DNA of 64,000 bases from Marinobacter antarcticus (GTDB taxonomy: Bacteria; Pseudomonadota; Gammaproteobacteria; Pseudomonadales; Oleiphilaceae). The notes under the pieces are model-generated. The model worked only from the letters and a program-made list of their open reading frames with translations. It made no database searches and was not told where the DNA came from. The stretch lies in assembly GCF_900142385.1 (NCBI RefSeq), contig NZ_FRAQ01000001.1, positions 2,170,001-2,234,000 on the forward strand. Reading direction: 5' to 3'. Shown here piece by piece: positions 62,396 through 64,000 of the stretch. Both the position numbers and the translations under genes were made by a program. Positions within the stretch are counted from its first letter, which is position 1. Each line of letters opens with the position of its first letter.

Positions 62396-63571
62396 ATGCC
62401 ACACACTCCCCAAATCAAAATCCCCGCCACATACATGCGTGGCGGCACCAGCAAAGGCGTGTTCTTTCGCCTCGCCGACCTCCCGGAAAAAGCCCAAACA
62501 CCAGGCCCAGCTCGGGATAACATGCTTCTGCGAGTCATCGGCAGCCCGGACCCCTACCAGAAGCAAACCGACGGCATGGGCGGCGCCACTTCCAGCACCA
62601 GCAAAACGGTCATCCTGAGTAAAAGCACCCAACCGGATCACGATGTGGATTATCTGTTCGGGCAGGTGAGCATTGATAAACCCTTTGTAGACTGGAGCGG
62701 CAACTGCGGCAACCTCACAGCAGCGGTGGGCGCGTTCGCCATCAACAGCGGCTTCGTGGCCAAAGACCGTATCCCGGAAAACGGCACCGCAGTTGTTCGA
62801 ATCTGGCAGGCCAACATCCACAAAACCATCATTGCCAATGTACCCATCACCAACGGCGAAGTGCAGGAAACCGGCGATTTTGAGCTGGACGGAGTGACTT
62901 TTCCGGCGGCAGAAGTTCAGGTCGAATTCATGGACCCGGCCGATGGCGAAGGCTCCATGTTCCCGACTGGCAATCTGGTGGATGAACTGGAAGTACCGGG
63001 CGTTGGTACCCTGAAAGCCACCATGATCAATGCCGGCATTCCAACCGTATTCATCAATGCGGCTGAAGTTGGCTATAAAGGATCGGAGCTGCAGGACGAT
63101 ATCAACAGCGACCCCAAAGCTCTGACGATGTTCGAAACAATCCGTGCCTACGGTGCTTTGAAAATGGGGTTGATCCAGAACATTGAAGAAGCTGAATCCC
63201 GGCAGCACACCCCGAAAGTAGCCATCGTAGCGCCACCGGCCGACTACACTTCATCAAGCGGCAAGAAGATTGCTGCAGGTGACATTGATGTGCTGGTTCG
63301 CGCACTGTCCATGGGCAAGCTACATCACGCCATGATGGGTACAGCTGCAGTCTCAATCGCAACCGCAGCGGCTATTCCCGGAACGCTGGTAAACCTGGCG
63401 GCTGGTGGCGGTGATCGTACCTCGGTCACCTTCGGCCATCCTTCAGGCACGCTGCAGGTAGGCGCAGAAGCAAAAGAAGTGAACGGTCAGTGGACAGCCA
63501 CCAAGGCCATCATGAGCCGCAGCGCCCGCATTCTGATGGAGGGCTGGGTACGCATACCAGGGGAGGCCTGA
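62396..63571 (+). CDS. prpF: 2-methylaconitate isomerase PrpF
   Basis: Isomerises trans- to cis-2-methylaconitate made by AcnD so that aconitase can hydrate it. 391 residues, diaminopimelate-epimerase-like fold. Seen: IPATYMRGGTSKGVFFRLADL near 8-28, GGATSSTSKTVILS near 62-75, SGNCGNLTAAVGAFAI near 102-117 (catalytic Cys region) and GHPSGTLQVGAEAKEV near 350. Start at ATG 62396 behind GAAGGGG, adjacent to the acnD stop; the extension to 62339 is a shadow. Confidence 0.95.
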   Translation: MPHTPQIKIPATYMRGGTSKGVFFRLADLPEKAQTPGPARDNMLLRVIGSPDPYQKQTDGMGGATSSTSKTVILSKSTQPDHDVDYLFGQVSIDKPFVDWSGNCGNLTAAVGAFAINSGFVAKDRIPENGTAVVRIWQANIHKTIIANVPITNGEVQETGDFELDGVTFPAAEVQVEFMDPADGEGSMFPTGNLVDELEVPGVGTLKATMINAGIPTVFINAAEVGYKGSELQDDINSDPKALTMFETIRAYGALKMGLIQNIEEAESRQHTPKVAIVAPPADYTSSSGKKIAAGDIDVLVRALSMGKLHHAMMGTAAVSIATAAAIPGTLVNLAAGGGDRTSVTFGHPSGTLQVGAEAKEVNGQWTATKAIMSRSARILMEGWVRIPGEA

Positions 63572-63620
63572 ACCTTAAACCCTTCACCTCAAAACACGAG
63601 CCCCGAAAGGAGGAACCGAT

Positions 63621-64000
63621 ATGTCTGCAACCTTCGATCTCAACGAACGGCCCGATTACGATGACGTTCTGCAGCAGATTGCAGACTACGTTCTGACCTA
63701 TCGGGTGAAAAGTAAAGAAGCCTGGAACACGGCACGCAATTGCCTGATGGACACCCTCGGCTGTGGTCTGCTGGCGTTGCGTTTCCCGGAGTGCACGAAG
63801 CACCTTGGGCCGTTGGTGGAAGGCACGGTTGTTCCCCACGGCGCCCGTGTTCCCGGTACATCATTCCGCCTTGATCCCATGAAGGCAGCTTGGGATATAG
63901 GCTGCATCGTGCGCTGGCTGGATTATAACGACACTTGGTTAGCCGCCGAGTGGGGGCACCCTTCGGATAACCTGGGCGGCATCCTGGCAGTGGCCGATCA
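63621..64000 (+). CDS. prpD: 2-methylcitrate dehydratase PrpD (partial)
   Basis: Iron-independent 2-methylcitrate dehydratase of the MmgE/PrpD family, cut by the right edge; about 126 codons visible. Seen: [21 protein letters not shown], the segment [21 protein letters not shown] near 42-62, [18 protein letters not shown] near 91, and [20 protein letters not shown] near 107-126, characteristic of PrpD. SD AAAGGAGG 8 nt before the ATG. Its presence next to acnD and prpF means two methylcitrate dehydratases are encoded together. Confidence 0.94.
   Translation, partial: MSATFDLNERPDYDDVLQQIADYVLTYRVKSKEAWNTARNCLMDTLGCGLLALRFPECTKHLGPLVEGTVVPHGARVPGTSFRLDPMKAAWDIGCIVRWLDYNDTWLAAEWGHPSDNLGGILAVAD

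Noticed and set aside
61360..62538. 392-residue minus-strand frame
   Set aside because: Antisense to acnD and the prpF start, no domain seen.

Overview
The window reads as chromosome of a marine gammaproteobacterium close to Marinobacter. The basis is gene content and order: tadA, galE and ugd, then aspS-ruvCAB-ybgC-tolQRAB-pal-cpoB, two tRNA-Lys, nadA, a BepA-type protease, tusA, a PerM-like permease, bcp, dapA, bamC and purC. This is the Pseudomonas/Marinobacter arrangement with a few genes missing (yebC, queE/queC, gcvR). Codon choice and base composition are moderate from about 11 kb onward, while the first 10.4 kb is visibly richer in G and C. The species assignment is inference.

Layout. 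1-11.4 kb: a stress or envelope island. It holds a protein-repair methyltransferase running off the left edge (probably fused to an erythromycin-esterase domain), an 8.45-kb cyclic glucan synthase gene, a tandem universal stress protein, a second isoaspartyl methyltransferase, and what looks like the tail of a decayed ftsH touching tadA. 11.4-15.4 kb: tadA, UDP-sugar genes galE and ugd, a HIT protein and a FabR-type regulator. 15.4-25.4 kb: aspS behind a long leader with a 27-bp inverted repeat, Holliday-junction genes, and the Tol-Pal operon. 25.4-35.1 kb: tRNA-Lys pair, NAD, lysine and purine biosynthesis, envelope assembly, and a UDP-glucuronate epimerase. 35.1-38.3 kb: an isolated PEP-CTERM von Willebrand-A protein with a candidate sigma-54 promoter, redox genes and tRNA-Val. 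38.3-42.2 kb: an EamA transporter and a lipase with an unrecognised beta-rich partner. 42.2-48.3 kb: a cluster of a CDP-alcohol phosphotransferase, MDR dehydrogenase, pyruvoyl-tetrahydropterin-synthase-like protein, glycosyltransferase-methyltransferase fusion, polytopic membrane protein and RibD-like reductase. It looks like an undescribed pathway making a modified, glycosylated and perhaps lipid-linked small molecule. 48.4-56.9 kb: an XRE regulator, galU, an unknown exported protein, and the OPG (periplasmic glucan) genes opgG-opgH-opgD. 56.9 kb to the end: a GntR-regulated methylcitrate operon (prpB, prpC, acnD, prpF, and prpD cut by the right edge).

How the parts fit. GalU and GalE interconvert UDP-glucose and UDP-galactose, Ugd makes UDP-glucuronate, and UDP-glucose also feeds two separate periplasmic glucan routes: OpgGHD and the giant cyclic glucan synthase. 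Tol-Pal, BamC, BepA and CpoB maintain the outer membrane. The prp operon oxidises propionyl-CoA to pyruvate and succinate and probably answers to its own GntR regulator through three TTGT-N2-ACAA palindromes. The strongest candidates for new biology are the 42.2-48.3 kb cluster, the PEP-CTERM locus with its regulatory sites, and the left-hand stress island.
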